A DNA stretch of 45,771 bases from Candidatus Binatia bacterium (GTDB lineage Bacteria; Desulfobacterota; Binatia; HRBIN30), in assembly GCA_023150935.1 (NCBI GenBank), contig JAKLJW010000032.1, positions 17,577-63,347 of the forward strand. The letters run 5' to 3'. The notes under the pieces are model-generated. The model saw only the letters and a list, made by a program, of their open reading frames with translations. It did no database searches and was not told the DNA's origin. Every line of letters begins with the position of its first letter. The stretch's first letter is position 1. This document shows, one piece after another, positions 34,547 to 43,597 of this stretch. The translations under genes and the position numbers were made by a program.

Positions 34547-36283
34547 TCATTGCTGTGTGGGTCGCCCGGGCGGCAGGATGTCGCCGAAACGTGCCGTAAT
34601 CTCCTCGCCAATGAGCGGCACCCGCATGCGCAACACCGCTTCCGGGTCGGCTGCAGTGTGTTCGACGTATTCGTAGACCGCCAGGTTCATGCCCGCCAGG
34701 TAAGAGCGGTTGGTCAGCACCGGTATCCGCCGCAGCAAAGTGAAGGGTCCCGTGCGCAACTCGCGGCGCAACATTTCCAACGCGGTCGACTTCTGCTGGA
34801 CGTCTTCCAGCACCACGTAACGCACGCCGAACTGGCGCAGAGCACGGTAGATGTCGTCCGGGGTTCGGGCGACGTCGGCGATGACGCGCCCGAGGCTCGA
34901 CGTCGCCAGCACCTTGTCGGCCCTCAGGACAATGAGGCTTTGCCGCTGATCGTGCTTGCGCACGAAGAAGACGAAGTACCCGGCGTCATACGGACCGCAG
35001 AAGAGGACACTGTCTGCGCCGCCCCGCTCGACGACTAACCGGGCCGCCTCTTCGTACCCCCCGAAAGTAGGCGGCTCCTGCCGATACGTCGTTACGACCT
35101 GGTAGCCGACGACACCCCACAGGGCCGCCGCCGCGAGCGTTCGCTGGCGTGGCGCCCGTACGAGGTCCGCACAGCTCGCCGCAAGCAGGCAGAACGCGGG
35201 TACCCAGAAGATGGCGTAACGTCCTTCGTGCACACCCGTGCAAGTGATTTCGACGTAGAAGGCGGCGATCCAGAGGACCGGCAGCAGCGCCCGCCGATCG
35301 CGGTTCCAGAGCGCCATCGCCGCCCCGAGCGCGCTCAACACCACCACTGCCGGGGTTACCTGGTACATCCAGATGTGGCGTGCGTAGTAGATCACATTGT
35401 CCCAGGCAAGCCGGGTGTGTCCTCCGGCATGGGCCACCCAGGCGACGTTCGCTCGCGAGTAATGCATCACCAGCGGCCAGGCCGGAGCGACGCCCGCCGC
35501 GACAATCGACGCAACGAGAAGTACCCGCACCGTCAAGACGCCCCGCAGGCCGAGTCGCGCCGTGAGGTAGAGGGCGAACACGGGCAGCATGAAAACCGCG
35601 TGGTAGCGTGCATAGACGCTGAGTATGCACGCCACGGCGAAAAGCAGCGCGTCGGTCCACCGCGGGCGCTCGCAGTAGCGGACAAGGAAGTACGCCGCGA
35701 CGACTACCAGCATCAGTGCGGGGATTTCCGACATCACCATCTGACCGTAGGCCTCGACGTAGGGCGTGGTGGCGAACAACATCGCCGAGGCCAGGGCCAC
35801 ACGGCGGTCGTACAGTCGTGCCGAGAGGGCGAACCACGTCAGCACGGCGATCAGCAGGCAGGCAATGACGAACAAGCGGCCGGAGAAAACGGAGACGCCG
35901 AAAACGGCGAAGAACGGCGCTTCGAGGACCCCGAAGAGAGGTCCATGGTGGCCCAGCGAGAGCGCCGGATATCGCACGTAGTAGCGGTAGGCATAGCCCA
36001 GCGGGTCGGCGAGCGGCAGATCGCGGAGGAAGTCGTGCACGAACACGCCGTTCATCAAGTACCTCGACATGTCACCCTGCACGGAAACCGTGGCTTCGCT
36101 TTCGATGCCGCGGCCGGCCAGTAGCACCGTTACGACGATCAGCGCCAACGAACTAACGGCGGTATGCAACCCTATGCGCACGCGCGACCGGGCGCGACTC
36201 GCGCCGCCGACCAACGGCCGATCGGCTGCACCCAGACGGCCTGCCGAAGCGGATGCCACGGGCAGATCGATGTCTTCTCCCAT
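34547..36283 (-). CDS. GT39-type membrane glycosyltransferase (PMT/ArnT-like)
   Basis: 578 residues from ATG 36283; a GTG at 36310 would add nine residues. A cytoplasmic basic start is followed by a membrane helix (about 40-57) and a periplasmic loop with an acidic site (QGDMSRYLMNGVFVHDFLRD, D71). The 'YPALSLGHHGPLF' segment is a PMT_2/dolichyl-phosphate-mannose-transferase mark. About ten helices follow, then a soluble part from about 395. GT39 enzymes move a sugar from a polyprenyl-phosphate donor to Ser/Thr of proteins (PMT) or to lipid A (ArnT). It is convergent with the M23 gene (6 bases) and divergent from the SBBP gene at 36601. Confidence 0.82.
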   Translation of the reverse strand: MGEDIDLPVASASAGRLGAADRPLVGGASRARSRVRIGLHTAVSSLALIVVTVLLAGRGIESEATVSVQGDMSRYLMNGVFVHDFLRDLPLADPLGYAYRYYVRYPALSLGHHGPLFGVLEAPFFAVFGVSVFSGRLFVIACLLIAVLTWFALSARLYDRRVALASAMLFATTPYVEAYGQMVMSEIPALMLVVVAAYFLVRYCERPRWTDALLFAVACILSVYARYHAVFMLPVFALYLTARLGLRGVLTVRVLLVASIVAAGVAPAWPLVMHYSRANVAWVAHAGGHTRLAWDNVIYYARHIWMYQVTPAVVVLSALGAAMALWNRDRRALLPVLWIAAFYVEITCTGVHEGRYAIFWVPAFCLLAASCADLVRAPRQRTLAAAALWGVVGYQVVTTYRQEPPTFGGYEEAARLVVERGGADSVLFCGPYDAGYFVFFVRKHDQRQSLIVLRADKVLATSSLGRVIADVARTPDDIYRALRQFGVRYVVLEDVQQKSTALEMLRRELRTGPFTLLRRIPVLTNRSYLAGMNLAVYEYVEHTAADPEAVLRMRVPLIGEEITARFGDILPPGRPTQQ

Positions 36284-36600
36284 ATCAGTCGTTCGCCGCC
36301 CTGCCGACACGCCCCACCGATCAAACTACTCGATGCCGGCCGCCATGGGCAACTACATTCGTCGCGCGCGACTTTGTCGCCGCCATGCGATCTGCGCGAG
36401 CTTCCGCCACGGCTCCCGGCATGGACCCTTCAATGGCTGCTTGGTCGCCGCCGCGTGAACGAACGGCTTCGCTGCATCGCCGCTTAGCGATCTCGCTCGC
36501 GACGACGATTTGGTGACGGCGTGTCCCGGCGCGCTCGGCGTGTGCGCGGCAGGCGCGGCTAGCGCGAGAACTTGGCGGGTTCCTTGCTCTGTCACGGCGC
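36284..36600. other. Divergent region between GT39 and SBBP genes
   Basis: About 290-320 bp without a convincing gene. It should hold the promoters of both divergent genes, but no clear -35/-10 pair, operator or ribosome binding site for the gene at 36601 was found. Confidence 0.4.
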
Positions 36601-39600
36601 ATGCCCCGCCGCACCACCCGCAACCGCAACGCCTCACAATCGGCTAGCCGAGCGATCGCCATCGGTCTCGCGTGCGTCCTGCTCGCCGCTGTGTCGCCTG
36701 CCCGCGCATACGACGTACTCCTGCGCTGGACCGTTCCGCCCGAGCCCGACGTCATCGACTACGCCCTCTACTCCGGAAGCGCCAGCGGTGTGTACGGACC
36801 GCGTCTGGCGGTGGGCCCGCTGACCAACTCGACGATCGATGGCATCGTTCATTACCTCCACACCGACGTGCCGGCGGGCAGTGCCGCATACTTCGCGGTC
36901 ACGGCCTGCAATGCCGCCCTGCTCGAAAGCGGTCTTTCGAACGAAAAGGCCTACGCGCCGATCGATCCCGTACCGCCGCGTGCCGACGCGGGTCCGGACC
37001 TGCATGGTCCGCTCGGCTCCGCGTTCACCGTCGGCTCGGCCGCCGCCCCCGGCATCAACTACTTCTGGGAGCAGATCTCGGGTCCGCCGGGCGCCCTGAG
37101 CGGCCGCACGAGCAGTTCCGCGCAGTTCAGCCCGAGTGCCACGGGAACGGTGGAACTGGCGTTGATAGTCTACGATAGTGACGGCGTTGCCGCCCGCGAT
37201 ACCGTCGCCATCGAGGTCGAGGCGGTCGTGGCTTCGCCTTCGGCCACGCCGGCACCCCCGACCCCCACGTCGACGTCGACTCGCACCCATACCCCGACCT
37301 CAACGGCCAGCGCGACGCTGACCTTCACGCCCACGCGGACGGCGACGTCCACCGCCGCCGTCATCCCGACCGCAACCGCGTCGAGCGGCAGTCAGCTCGG
37401 GTTCTCAACTTACTTCGGCGGTACGGGAATGGAGCAGTTCCGGGACGCGGTAACCGACGCGGCCGGCAACATCTACCTCGCCGGCGGTACCGGCTCTTCG
37501 GGCGTGCAAACCAGCGGCGCCGTCGTGGACTCGACCTTCAATGGAATGGTCGACGTACTCGTGGTGAAGCTATCCCCTACCGGCCAACTGCTGTGGTCGT
37601 CAGTGCTGGGCGGCCCGAACTACGACCGCGCCTACGCGATCGAGCTGGCTCCCGACGGGGACATTGTCCTGGCCGGTCGCGCCGGCGATGGCTTTCCGAC
37701 TACAGCAGGAGTGGTGCAACCGGCTTTCGCCGGGGACGCCAGTCCAAGCGCGCTGTATGGTCCCCAGGACGGGTTCATTGCGAGGCTCTCTCCCGATGGA
37801 ACCCGGCTGCGTTGGGCAACCTACTGGGGCACCAACGACTCCGGGGCCATTCGTGACGTGGCCGTCGATGCCCAGGGGAACGTCTATCCCGCTTCCGCGG
37901 TGTCGGGAGGATTCACCGTCCCGCACGTCACTGCCGGCGCACTGCAGACGACCCGCTCCAGCGGGATCGACGGTTTCTACGCGAAGATCAGCGGCGACGG
38001 CACCCGCGTCGAGTGGTGCACGTACCTCGGCGGCAACGCCGACGACGGGAACACCCCCAGCGTTGCCGTCGACAGTCAGGGCCTCGTTATCCAGATGTTC
38101 ACGAAGTCCACCGATCTACCGACCACTGCCGGGGCCCACGACCGCACATACAACGGCGGCGGCGACCTTTACGTGGCGCGAATCGCGCCCGACGGCAGCG
38201 AACTGCTCTGGGGTACTTACCTCGGCGGGAGCGGGCTGGAGTTCAGCGAGACCCACGGTCTCGCGGTGGACCCCGCGGGCGATGTCTACGTCGCCGCAAC
38301 GACGATGTCGACCAACCTCCCGGTCACCGCCGGTGCCGCGCAGACCGTTTACGGCGGCAGTGGCACGGGCACCGGCACCGGCTTGAACACCAACTACCCC
38401 GGCGACGGTTTCGTCGCCCGGCTCGGGGGCGCCGATGGCCGCCTCGTGGCCAGCACCTATTTGGGCGGCAGGTACGGCGAGGGCGTCGAAGGGGTCGCGG
38501 TCGATGCCGCCGGGAGGCTGCTGGTTACCGGCGCCACGTATTCCGCGAACTTCCCGGTGACGACCGACGCGGTACAGCAGGTCAACGCCGGCAAGTCCGA
38601 CTTCTTCGTGGCGCAGTTGAGCGCCGATCTCTCCTCCATCGTGTACGCCACCTATGTCGGCGGCTCCAACATCGACAACGCGCGCGCCGCGACACTGGAT
38701 GCCGCCGGCGGCCTTATCGCGCTCGGCGAGACGTCGTCGACCGACTGGCCAACGCTCAATCCAGTACAGGCGGGCAACGGCGGCGGGACTTTCGACGCCG
38801 GGGTGGTCAGGCTCCTCGTGAACGCGACGGCGACGCCGACCGGCAGCCCGCAACCCACGTCGACCGCCACTCCGGCGCAAAGCGCAACCGCCACGCTCGT
38901 ACCGACAGCCACATCCACGGTCCCCGCGGTTCCCGACCCAACCGATACCGCGACCGCCATTCCGTCCTTCACCAGGACCCACACGCCGACGTCGACGCCG
39001 TCGTTCACCCGGACTCCGACACTTACGCCGACGCGGACGTTCACCGAGACGGCGACCCTGACCGCGACCGCGACGGTCACGTGGACCGCCACCGCGACCG
39101 CGTCGGCGACGGAAACCGCGGAGCCGACATTGACCTTTACCGCGACGTCTACCCCTACCCTCACTGCGTCACGCACCGAGACGCCGACGCTCACTCCGAC
39201 ACGGGTTTCCACCCAGACCCCGACGATGGCGGCCGCCACGGCAAGTCCGTCGTCTACCCCGACGCCAGTATCGCCAAGGCGCCATCGCGTCCGTGGTTTC
39301 GTCGGCTACTTCAGCTCGTTGCAGGCCGTTCCGGATGCGCATGTACAGGCCGTCGGCGCCGAGACACTGGCCGCCGACACCGATCCCGCCGGGCAGTTCG
39401 AAATCGATAATCTCGAGGAAGCCAACTGGAGCGTGCAGCCTTACAAAGAGGGCGACACTGGCGATGCCGTGAGTGCACTCGATGCCGTTTACGTTCTGCA
39501 GGCAACCATCGGGTTGCGGGAGTTTCAGCCTTTCCAACGCACCCTCGGGGACGTCACGGGTAACGGCACGCTCAGTGCCCTCGACGCCGCGACTATCCTG

Positions 39601-40242
39601 CGCCGTGCCATCGGTATCATCGATTCCTTCCCGGTCGCCGAACGGTGCGGTTCCGACTGGGTCTTCGAGCCCATACCCGACGTCGGCGGACTGCGCCTTG
39701 AACCCAGCCTCACCAGCACGCAGTGCCAGTCGGGCGGGATCGCGTTCCGTCCGCTCGACAACGACATGGACAACCAATCCTTCCAGGCTGGCGTCATCGG
39801 CGACTGCACCGGCAACTGGCAACCCACGGTGGAAGGTCAGGTGAAGAGCGCCAGCACCGTTGGCGACCCGCTGCACGTGACGGTCCGGCAGGAACGCGGC
39901 GACGGTCAGGGCGAACCCCGTCTCTTCATCGACATCGACACGGGGAATCCCGTGTTCGCGGTAACGATCGATGTTGGCTTCGAGTCCGCCGAACTGGCCA
40001 CGCGTGTCCGCGTTCGTACGGTTCCTGCGGTGCCCCAACTGATCCGCGCGATCGACACCGAACACCCCGGCCGCGTTCGAGTGGCCGTGGCCAGCGCCGC
40101 GGCCTTGCGCGCCTCCGGCGGTGCGATGGTGGCGCTTAGCCTTTCGATCCCGGACGGCGCCGACGCACGAGTCGAGCGGGTAAAGGTCAACGAGGACCGG
40201 GAGTGGAGGCCGGCCAGCGGCCAGGGAGCGAGTGTATGGTAA
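36601..40242 (+). CDS. Secreted FN3/SBBP propeller protein with two TPT linkers and dockerin/cohesin-like tail
   Basis: 1213 residues. The signal peptide ends near SPARA-YDV (about 36). Residues 37-125 are fibronectin-III-like (LLRWTVPPEPDVIDYALYSG), and about 130-208 PKD/Ig-like (ADAGPDLHGPLGSAFTVG). Next come a TPT linker (210-265), SBBP repeats (266-735), a long TPT linker (740-895), then a tail shared with the M23 protein: CNA-B-like domain, dockerin-like pair (GDVTGNGTLSALDAATILRRAIGI) and a cohesin-like sandwich (about 1078-1205). The start lacks a visible ribosome binding site. The SBBP half is colinear with 28080-30131, including 'GGPNYDRAYAIELAPDGD'. It is probably displayed on the surface or released; ligand unknown. 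Confidence 0.85.
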   Translation: MPRRTTRNRNASQSASRAIAIGLACVLLAAVSPARAYDVLLRWTVPPEPDVIDYALYSGSASGVYGPRLAVGPLTNSTIDGIVHYLHTDVPAGSAAYFAVTACNAALLESGLSNEKAYAPIDPVPPRADAGPDLHGPLGSAFTVGSAAAPGINYFWEQISGPPGALSGRTSSSAQFSPSATGTVELALIVYDSDGVAARDTVAIEVEAVVASPSATPAPPTPTSTSTRTHTPTSTASATLTFTPTRTATSTAAVIPTATASSGSQLGFSTYFGGTGMEQFRDAVTDAAGNIYLAGGTGSSGVQTSGAVVDSTFNGMVDVLVVKLSPTGQLLWSSVLGGPNYDRAYAIELAPDGDIVLAGRAGDGFPTTAGVVQPAFAGDASPSALYGPQDGFIARLSPDGTRLRWATYWGTNDSGAIRDVAVDAQGNVYPASAVSGGFTVPHVTAGALQTTRSSGIDGFYAKISGDGTRVEWCTYLGGNADDGNTPSVAVDSQGLVIQMFTKSTDLPTTAGAHDRTYNGGGDLYVARIAPDGSELLWGTYLGGSGLEFSETHGLAVDPAGDVYVAATTMSTNLPVTAGAAQTVYGGSGTGTGTGLNTNYPGDGFVARLGGADGRLVASTYLGGRYGEGVEGVAVDAAGRLLVTGATYSANFPVTTDAVQQVNAGKSDFFVAQLSADLSSIVYATYVGGSNIDNARAATLDAAGGLIALGETSSTDWPTLNPVQAGNGGGTFDAGVVRLLVNATATPTGSPQPTSTATPAQSATATLVPTATSTVPAVPDPTDTATAIPSFTRTHTPTSTPSFTRTPTLTPTRTFTETATLTATATVTWTATATASATETAEPTLTFTATSTPTLTASRTETPTLTPTRVSTQTPTMAAATASPSSTPTPVSPRRHRVRGFVGYFSSLQAVPDAHVQAVGAETLAADTDPAGQFEIDNLEEANWSVQPYKEGDTGDAVSALDAVYVLQATIGLREFQPFQRTLGDVTGNGTLSALDAATILRRAIGIIDSFPVAERCGSDWVFEPIPDVGGLRLEPSLTSTQCQSGGIAFRPLDNDMDNQSFQAGVIGDCTGNWQPTVEGQVKSASTVGDPLHVTVRQERGDGQGEPRLFIDIDTGNPVFAVTIDVGFESAELATRVRVRTVPAVPQLIRAIDTEHPGRVRVAVASAAALRASGGAMVALSLSIPDGADARVERVKVNEDREWRPASGQGASVW
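37228..37395 (+). repeat. TPT low-complexity coding tract (first linker)
   Basis: Encodes about 55 Thr/Pro/Ser-rich residues between the Ig-like domain and the SBBP repeats. Confidence 0.72.
38818..39285 (+). repeat. TPT low-complexity coding tract (second linker)
   Basis: Encodes about 155 residues dominated by Thr with Pro, Ala and Ser (TATATVTWTATATASATE type), between the SBBP repeats and the dockerin-like tail. It is the longest such tract in this gene. Confidence 0.78.
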
Positions 40243-40320
40243 TCCCCTTTCCGGTTTCGAGTTCGTTTCAAGGCCCGCTTCGGATCCGCCGGCGTGCGCC
40301 CCTGCCGGCCAGATTCGTCG

Positions 40321-40340
40321 CGCGGGATTGCAATCCCGCG
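40321..40340. promoter_or_regulatory. Perfect 20-bp palindrome before the CBS-kinase operon
   Basis: CGCGGGATTGCAATCCCGCG is a perfect inverted repeat with no spacer, 108 bases before the ATG at 40449 and 78 bases after the previous gene. A spacer-free palindrome suits a dimeric regulator better than a terminator, and no T tract follows. Role is inference. Confidence 0.5.
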
Positions 40341-40448
40341 GGCGCCGTGGCGTCGGCGGCGCGCGAGTCGGGTGGCACGAACGAAGCGCCTGACTCGATC
40401 CCGCCCGGTATCTTGCCCGCCGCGGCGAATCGACGTAAGGAAACGCGC

Positions 40449-41054
40449 ATGCTGGTCGCCAACCGCATGTCAGCCCGCGTGGTTACCATCGAGCCCCAGC
40501 AATCGCTCGAACAGGCGCGGACTCTCCTGTTGAAACACAAAGTCCGGCAGCTCCCGGTCTTGAAGCAGAAGAAGCTGGTGGGCATCCTCACCGACCGCGA
40601 CCTGCGCAGCGCGCCGACCACGGCGAAGCTGGTCGGTGAGGTGATGACGCCGAAGCCGCTGTTCGTCGGGTCGGCGGCATCGGTGGACGAAGCCGCCCGG
40701 CTCATCCGGCTGCACCGCATCGGCGCCCTGCCGGTTGTCGACGATGGCCGCCTGGTCGGCATTCTCAGCGCCACCGACGTGCTCGACGCCTTCATCGACC
40801 TGTCCGGCGTCGGCGACTACACCTACCGCATTGCCCTCTCCAACGCGAAAGGTCGCCAGGCGCAGCAGAAGGTCAGACAGATCGTCCTCGATCGCGGTCG
40901 CGGCGAACTCAAGTGGCTGCACGCCGACACCAAGAACCCCAACAAGCTGCACCTGCGGCTCAAGGCCCGCAGGGTCGATGACGTCGTTACGGCGCTCGAG
41001 GCCGCGGGGTTCGACGTGGACGCGGTAGTCGCACCGGCAAAGTCGCGAGCGTGA
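40449..41054 (+). CDS. AcuB-like CBS-CBS-ACT protein
   Basis: 201 residues from ATG 40449, with TAAGGAAA just upstream; the frame is open earlier but the extra part is not conserved. Two CBS domains are clear: MSARVVTIEPQQSL...LVGILTDRDLR (7-55) and VGEVMTPKPLFVGSAASVDEA...LVGILSATDVLDAF (63-117). A C-terminal ACT-like domain follows (124-195; YRIALSNAKGR, then AAGFDVDAVV). This layout matches the AcuB family, in which CBS pairs bind adenine nucleotides and the ACT domain binds a small ligand. The stop overlaps the GTG of the next gene (GTGA), so it is translationally coupled to the kinase fusion. It is probably an energy or metabolite sensor, partner unknown. Confidence 0.87.
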   Translation: MLVANRMSARVVTIEPQQSLEQARTLLLKHKVRQLPVLKQKKLVGILTDRDLRSAPTTAKLVGEVMTPKPLFVGSAASVDEAARLIRLHRIGALPVVDDGRLVGILSATDVLDAFIDLSGVGDYTYRIALSNAKGRQAQQKVRQIVLDRGRGELKWLHADTKNPNKLHLRLKARRVDDVVTALEAAGFDVDAVVAPAKSRA

Positions 41055-42640
41055 CCGCCGAACTGCCGCCTGCCGTCGCCGCGCTGCTTGCCGCCGACAC
41101 GTACCCCCAACGTCCGGCCTCCCTGACACTCAAACAGACGCACATCTCGTACGTCGTCCTCGCCGACGGCGATGTCTACAAGATCAAGAAGCCGGTAAAG
41201 TTCGCCTTCCTCGACTTCTCCACGCTGCCCCTGCGCCGTCACTTCTGCCACGAAGAGGTGCGCCTCAACCGGCGTCTGGCGCCCGATATGTACCTCGGCG
41301 TCGTCGGCCTTGTCCGCCGCGGCGGCCGCTGCGCCATCGGTGCGGCAGACGATCCGGAGGCCTTCGAGTACGCCGTACACATGCGCCGTCTCCCCGAGGA
41401 GCGGACCCTGGACCGCCTGCTGGCCGCGGGTTCGGTCTCGACCGCCATGATCGAACGTATCGCGGAACGACTGGCCGCTTTTCACGCCAGTGCGGCCAGT
41501 GGCCCGGAGATCGCCTCCTGCGGAGACCCGGAGGCCGTGTGGGCGGTAATGACCGGCAACTACACGGCCACCAACGCTTATCGCAACGTGACCATCGCCG
41601 CGTCCGACGATGACGCCGTGCAGACCTTCGCGGCCCGCTTCCTGCACCGCCACGACGCCGTGCTGCGACGCCGTCAGGCCGAGGGAAGAATCCGTGACTG
41701 CCACGGCGACCTGCACGTGGAACACGTCTGCTTCGCCGACGCGCTGGTGATCTTCGACTGCATCGAATTCAACCCGCGGCTGCGGTACTGCGACGTTGCT
41801 TCCGAGGTGGCTTTTTTGGCCATGGACCTCGATGCCCACGGCGCTCCCGAGCTGGCGCGTCGATTTGTGGCGCACTACGCCACCCTCGCCGGCGACCCGG
41901 GCGTTCACGAGCTATTGCCGTTCTACATGTGCCACCGGGCGTATATCCGCGGGCAGGTGGATAGTATGAAGGCGACCCAGAAGGAGGTCGGCGAGGACGA
42001 ACGCGGCGCCGCCCGGACCAGCGCCGAGCTGCACTTCGCCCTTGCGTACCGGTACACCTGGGCGCCGACCCCTGCCCTGGTGGTGATCGCCGGCCTCAGT
42101 GGCACCGGTAAATCGACAATCGCGGCATCTCTGTCGGAACGTACCGGATGGGTGCACCTCAATTCGGACCGTACCCGCAAACAACTCGCCGGTATGGACC
42201 CGACTGCACGGCCGGCCCCGGGGGCCGAGACCGCGCATCTCTACAGTCCTGATTTCAGTGCGCGGACGTACCGGGCCCTCTTCGATGCCGCCGCCAGCGC
42301 GCTGGCGGCCGGACTGGGGGTCGTGGTCGACGCGACTTTCGTGCGGCGGGTGGATCGCGACAGCGCCCGCGAACTGGCCCGCCGCCATGGTGTGCCGGTC
42401 CTCTTCATCGAGTGCCGGTGTACGGACGCCGAAGTACGCCGCCGTATCGCTGCCCGCATCCGCGACGACCGGGACGCCTCGGATGCCACGTGGGCGGTTT
42501 ACCGCGACCAGCATCGACACGCCGACCCGTTCGCCGACGACGAACGCCAGAGCCTGCTGCCGGTGTCGACCGAAGACCCGGGGGCAGTCGTCGCTCGGAA
42601 CATCGAGCAGCGGCTACGCCGGGCTTGCGACGGCGGGTAG
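41051..42640 (+). CDS. Bifunctional APH-like kinase / P-loop ATPase
   Basis: 529 residues, GTG start overlapping the CBS gene stop. The N-terminal half is an aminoglycoside-phosphotransferase-like kinase: K47 in YKIKKPVKF, catalytic loop RDCHGDLHVEHV (D220, H222) and metal-binding D236 in IFDCIEFNP. The C-terminal half (about 342-529) is a P-loop nucleoside-kinase-like domain with Walker A GLSGTGKST (348-356), VVDATFVRR (a Walker-B-like strand), and ECRCTDAEVRRRIAAR. The fusion is widespread in bacteria and not tied to aminoglycoside resistance; the substrate is unknown. It converges with the solute-binding gene at 42755. Confidence 0.9.
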   Translation: MTAELPPAVAALLAADTYPQRPASLTLKQTHISYVVLADGDVYKIKKPVKFAFLDFSTLPLRRHFCHEEVRLNRRLAPDMYLGVVGLVRRGGRCAIGAADDPEAFEYAVHMRRLPEERTLDRLLAAGSVSTAMIERIAERLAAFHASAASGPEIASCGDPEAVWAVMTGNYTATNAYRNVTIAASDDDAVQTFAARFLHRHDAVLRRRQAEGRIRDCHGDLHVEHVCFADALVIFDCIEFNPRLRYCDVASEVAFLAMDLDAHGAPELARRFVAHYATLAGDPGVHELLPFYMCHRAYIRGQVDSMKATQKEVGEDERGAARTSAELHFALAYRYTWAPTPALVVIAGLSGTGKSTIAASLSERTGWVHLNSDRTRKQLAGMDPTARPAPGAETAHLYSPDFSARTYRALFDAAASALAAGLGVVVDATFVRRVDRDSARELARRHGVPVLFIECRCTDAEVRRRIAARIRDDRDASDATWAVYRDQHRHADPFADDERQSLLPVSTEDPGAVVARNIEQRLRRACDGG

Positions 42641-42754
42641 CCCCAACTCCCGTCGGTCAAGGGCGCCGGTGAGGACGGGCACGGACCCCGCAGACCGCGA
42701 CACCGTCCGATCGCGCACGGGCGACCACTGCCGCCCGCGCGCGGCGTCCTGGTC
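42641..42754. other. Short convergent intergenic gap
   Basis: 114 bp between convergent genes. A weak hairpin (CGACGG at 42628-42633 with CCGTCG at 42650-42655) overlaps the end of the kinase gene; no T tract follows. Confidence 0.3.
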
Positions 42755-43591
42755 TCAGTCCTGCGTCCGCACCTCGATGTTGCGCTTACGCACCGTGATC
42801 CATTTGTCCAGGATCTCCTCGAGTTCACCGTCGGCCTTCCACCTGGCGAGGACGCGGTTCAGTCGCTCGCGCAGGGCGGTGTCGTCGCGGCGTACTGCCC
42901 AGGCGAGGTACTCCTTGGTGAGCGGCGTGTAGAGGCCTCTGAGATCCTGATTCGACGTCAGCAGCCCGCCCGTGATCTTCCAGACTCCGGGAGCGTCCAT
43001 CACGAAGTAATCGACGAGATTGCCGCGTAACGCCGTGATGCCGTCGTCGACGCTGTCGAAGCCGACGACCGTGGCGCGCGGCAGACTCTCCCGCGCGAAC
43101 GACTCGCTGGTCGTGTTCTTCAACACGCCGACGCGAATGCCCGGTTCGTTCATCCGGCCTTCTTCGTAGAGGCGCAGGTAGTCGGCCTTACGAATGACCG
43201 CCATCTGTCCCACCTGGAGGTACGGTTCCGCGAAGCTCACTTGCGCCGCCCGCTCCGGCGTGATCGACATGCCCGACATGATCAGGTCGATCCGCCCCGC
43301 CTGCAGCGCCGGGATGAGTTCTTCCCATTGCAGCTCGACGAACTCGATGTCGGTATCGAGGTCTTCATCGAGGCCATCAGCGAGATCGACTTCGACGCCG
43401 GCGAGTTTACCGTCCTTCACATAGGCGAGCGGCGGGTAGATCGGCGCGATCCCGGCCCGCAGCACGCCGGCCACACGCGTCGATCGCCGTGACCCCGCAC
43501 AGGCGGGTAGGACGATGCCGGCCGCCAGCGCTACCGCCGCCAGCGCAATGCCGTGATGGAGTTGGCGGCGCGTCCTTGCGGAGTTCCTCAT
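42755..43591 (-). CDS. Extracellular solute-binding lipoprotein, family 3 (ABC importer)
   Basis: 278 residues from ATG 43591. The lipobox VLPAC puts the lipid on C31. The family-3 fold marks are present: LRAGIAPIYPPLAY, GVEVDLADGL, IPALQAGRIDLIMSGMSITPERAAQVSFAEPY (the STPERA/FAEPY ligand loop), GIRVGVLKNTTSESFA and DYFVMDAPGVW. The ligand is probably an amino acid or similar small polar molecule. No permease or ATPase gene is adjacent in the window, so it is an orphan binding protein here, perhaps serving a distant transporter or a sensor. The gene is convergent with the kinase fusion and divergent from the propeller gene. Confidence 0.92.
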   Translation of the reverse strand: MRNSARTRRQLHHGIALAAVALAAGIVLPACAGSRRSTRVAGVLRAGIAPIYPPLAYVKDGKLAGVEVDLADGLDEDLDTDIEFVELQWEELIPALQAGRIDLIMSGMSITPERAAQVSFAEPYLQVGQMAVIRKADYLRLYEEGRMNEPGIRVGVLKNTTSESFARESLPRATVVGFDSVDDGITALRGNLVDYFVMDAPGVWKITGGLLTSNQDLRGLYTPLTKEYLAWAVRRDDTALRERLNRVLARWKADGELEEILDKWITVRKRNIEVRTQD

Positions 43592-43597
43592 CGTGCT

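Noticed and set aside
38013..39410. Arg-rich plus-strand frame inside the SBBP gene
   Set aside because: It is an alternative-frame reading of the propeller gene; its Arg/His-rich low complexity comes from codon bias.
41051..42640. Aminoglycoside resistance gene
   Set aside because: The N-terminal half has the APH kinase fold, but the fusion to a P-loop domain and the CBS neighbour point to a general kinase of unknown substrate.
42628..42655. Terminator hairpin between the kinase and solute-binding genes
   Set aside because: Short stem, large loop, no T tract, and it overlaps the coding end.
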